DNA of 64,000 nt from Aristolochia californica. Lineage: Eukaryota > Streptophyta > Magnoliopsida > Piperales > Aristolochiaceae. The DNA lies in NCBI GenBank assembly GCA_029961685.1, contig JARWKL010000001.1:31632295-31696294 (forward strand). Reading direction: 5' to 3'. A program made the translations under genes and the position numbers. Of the stretch, positions 63,350-64,000 are shown one piece after another (the stretch's first letter is position 1; each line of letters opens with the position of its first letter). A model generated the notes under the pieces. That model made no database searches. It worked only from the letters and a program-made list of their open reading frames with translations, and was not told the DNA's origin.

Positions 63350-64000
63350 ATGTTAAAGAAGCAAATGACCTATGGATCCAAATCTTTTAAAGAGAATAAC
63401 AAACGCTCTTTAAATTCTCAAGTGAATGTGCGATGGGATATTTACCGGAGTGAAACAAGCCATTATTTTCCCCATTTACAAAAAGCTGCCTAACAATCAT
63501 AGACGATTGTAATGTGATTTATCATGTGTAACGGGCTATATTTTTGTAAGAAATGACTGATGGATTGGGGGTCAATGCTCAGTTAAAAATCCCTCACCTC
63601 CCCCTTTTCCCTACCATTGAAAAAACTAATAAATAAAAAGTAAAAAGAGTTTACAATCCCTAAAAAATATAGATACTCTTTGGAATAATCTCTCTCTACA
63701 TTTGTGCATTGCGTATTTCCATTTTAGATGTATACTTTTTTCTTAAATCAAAACTTTGATTTTCGCTATCCCTTCATCCTGAATACAAAAAAGGCAAATA
63801 GATCACAACAAAATGAAAGTATTAGAGTTTATGTATGGAAAAATTTAAAACAACAACAAATGTATGTATCGAAAAAAATTTCACGCACCACAAATGAACA
63901 CAAATTTTTTTTTATCTAAGTTTGGAAAATTTCACTAGTTAAAACCTAATTGCTTATAATTTTATAAGAAAGAGATTTCTTCTACACATGTTCTAACAGT
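63350..64000 (+). repeat. Last monomer, cut by the window end
   Basis: It ends in 'cacatgttctaacagt', about 20 bp before the next expected anchor. It pairs with the 57980 monomer ('aatcttttaaag', 'ctgcctaacaatc', 'gattgtaatgtgattt', 'tttggaataatctc'). Confidence 0.95.

Larger units (their letters stand above)
1..64000. repeat. Satellite DNA array, monomer about 671 bp, filling the window
   Basis: The same sequence of landmarks returns every 669-674 bp from end to end. In order they are: a 'gcttgaaacatgttaaag' box; 'acctatggatcc'; 'gtgcggtgggatattta'; 'catagatgattgtaaag'; 'cgtaacgggctatattt'; 'ggattgggagtcaacac'; a C-rich tract; a TATA-like stretch; 'ttggaattatctctctc'; 'gcattgtgcatttcc'; an A-rich half; and 'taagaaagagatttcttc'. 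I placed 94 anchors, all monomers in the same orientation. A hand-built consensus has about 33% G+C. Neighbouring monomers differ by roughly a tenth of their positions in stretches compared by eye, so most of the array is not freshly amplified. No unrelated sequence longer than a few tens of bases interrupts it. The family was not recognised. The host is a eukaryote, perhaps a plant, by inference only. Confidence 0.98.
59091..64000 (+). repeat. Seven-monomer higher-order block, copy 2, with one extra monomer, cut by the window end
   Basis: Anchors are at 59323, 59987, 60661, 61334, 62006, 62680 and 63350. Offsets to copy 1 are 4,693-4,700 bp for the first three. They become 5,370-5,371 bp for 61334 (with 55964), 62006, 62680 and 63350. 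The change equals one monomer: 60661 and 61334 both match 55964, with 'gagtgaaacaagcc', 'catagatt(a/c)ttg', 'gtaacaggctat' and 'gacttgtcaattggg'. Copies differ by about one base in ten in stretches I compared, so the block duplication is not recent. Confidence 0.87.

Noticed and set aside
1..64000. CRISPR array
   Set aside because: The repeat unit is about 671 bp with no short repeats separated by unique spacers.
1..64000. Ribosomal RNA, tRNA or 5S gene repeats, or a rDNA spacer
   Set aside because: No conserved rRNA or tRNA segment is visible in the monomer, and the unit is too short and AT-rich to hold them.
1..64000. Transposon or retrotransposon insertion
   Set aside because: No terminal repeats, target-site duplications or coding remnants were found; every stretch could be assigned to a monomer phase.
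1..64000. Telomeric repeats
   Set aside because: No runs of TTAGGG, TTTAGGG or their complements were seen, so a chromosome end is not in the window.
1..64000. Tetrameric origin of the monomer from a unit of about 168 bp
   Set aside because: Comparing quarters of the hand-built consensus by eye gave no convincing similarity at offsets near 168 or 336; only isolated matches at 189 and 276 were found.

Overview
The window is one uninterrupted tandem array of an AT-rich satellite DNA. I see no protein-coding gene, RNA gene, transposon or single-copy segment in any of the 64,000 bases. The monomer is most often 669-674 bp long. Taking the recurring 'catgttaaag' box as phase 1, I located 94 anchors, from 305 to 63350, with a cut monomer at each end. 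A consensus assembled by eye is about 673 bp with roughly 33% G+C. The monomer size, the absence of genes and the loss of CpG point to constitutive heterochromatin (centromeric, pericentromeric or subtelomeric) of a eukaryote. A large plant genome is my guess, but I do not recognise the satellite family and nothing here proves the host.

Layout: 0.3-4.3 kb holds ordinary monomers with a BamHI-HindIII type box (GGATCCAAAGCTT). Monomers of 4.3-7.0 kb and 10.9-13.5 kb alternate between two variants, giving a dimeric period of about 1.34 kb, and the two stretches are related. At 7.0-10.9 kb there are three deleted monomers and a local variant shared by neighbours. At 13.5-17.6 kb lies a subfamily marked by 'gacgtttgc' and 'ctaatgac'. 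At 17.6-26.9 kb the markers change to 'cctaatatat', 'gagttta' and 'ccaaacctttt'. The stretch 26.9-33.7 kb is a mosaic of both subfamilies. The stretch 33.7-41.4 kb carries a very recent 1,163-bp duplication. From about 40 kb on, 'ttattcgcac' and 'caacgctcag' prevail. From 54.4 kb to the end, a seven-monomer block of about 4.7 kb is followed directly by a second copy that has gained one monomer.

The interest lies in how the array evolves. Several copying scales are visible: dimers, 7-mers, a 15.5-kb displaced block and a 1,163-bp near-identical pair. There are also back-jump junctions and many deletions that start and end on short direct repeats. CpG positions vary repeatedly to TpG or CpA, as expected of methylated DNA. 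Each monomer also carries two potential hairpins, one C-rich (minus-strand G-rich) tract and a TATA-like box.

A 60-codon open frame recurs at the same phase in about a quarter of monomers, with an open frame on the opposite strand. I treat both as by-products of the shared sequence and not as genes.
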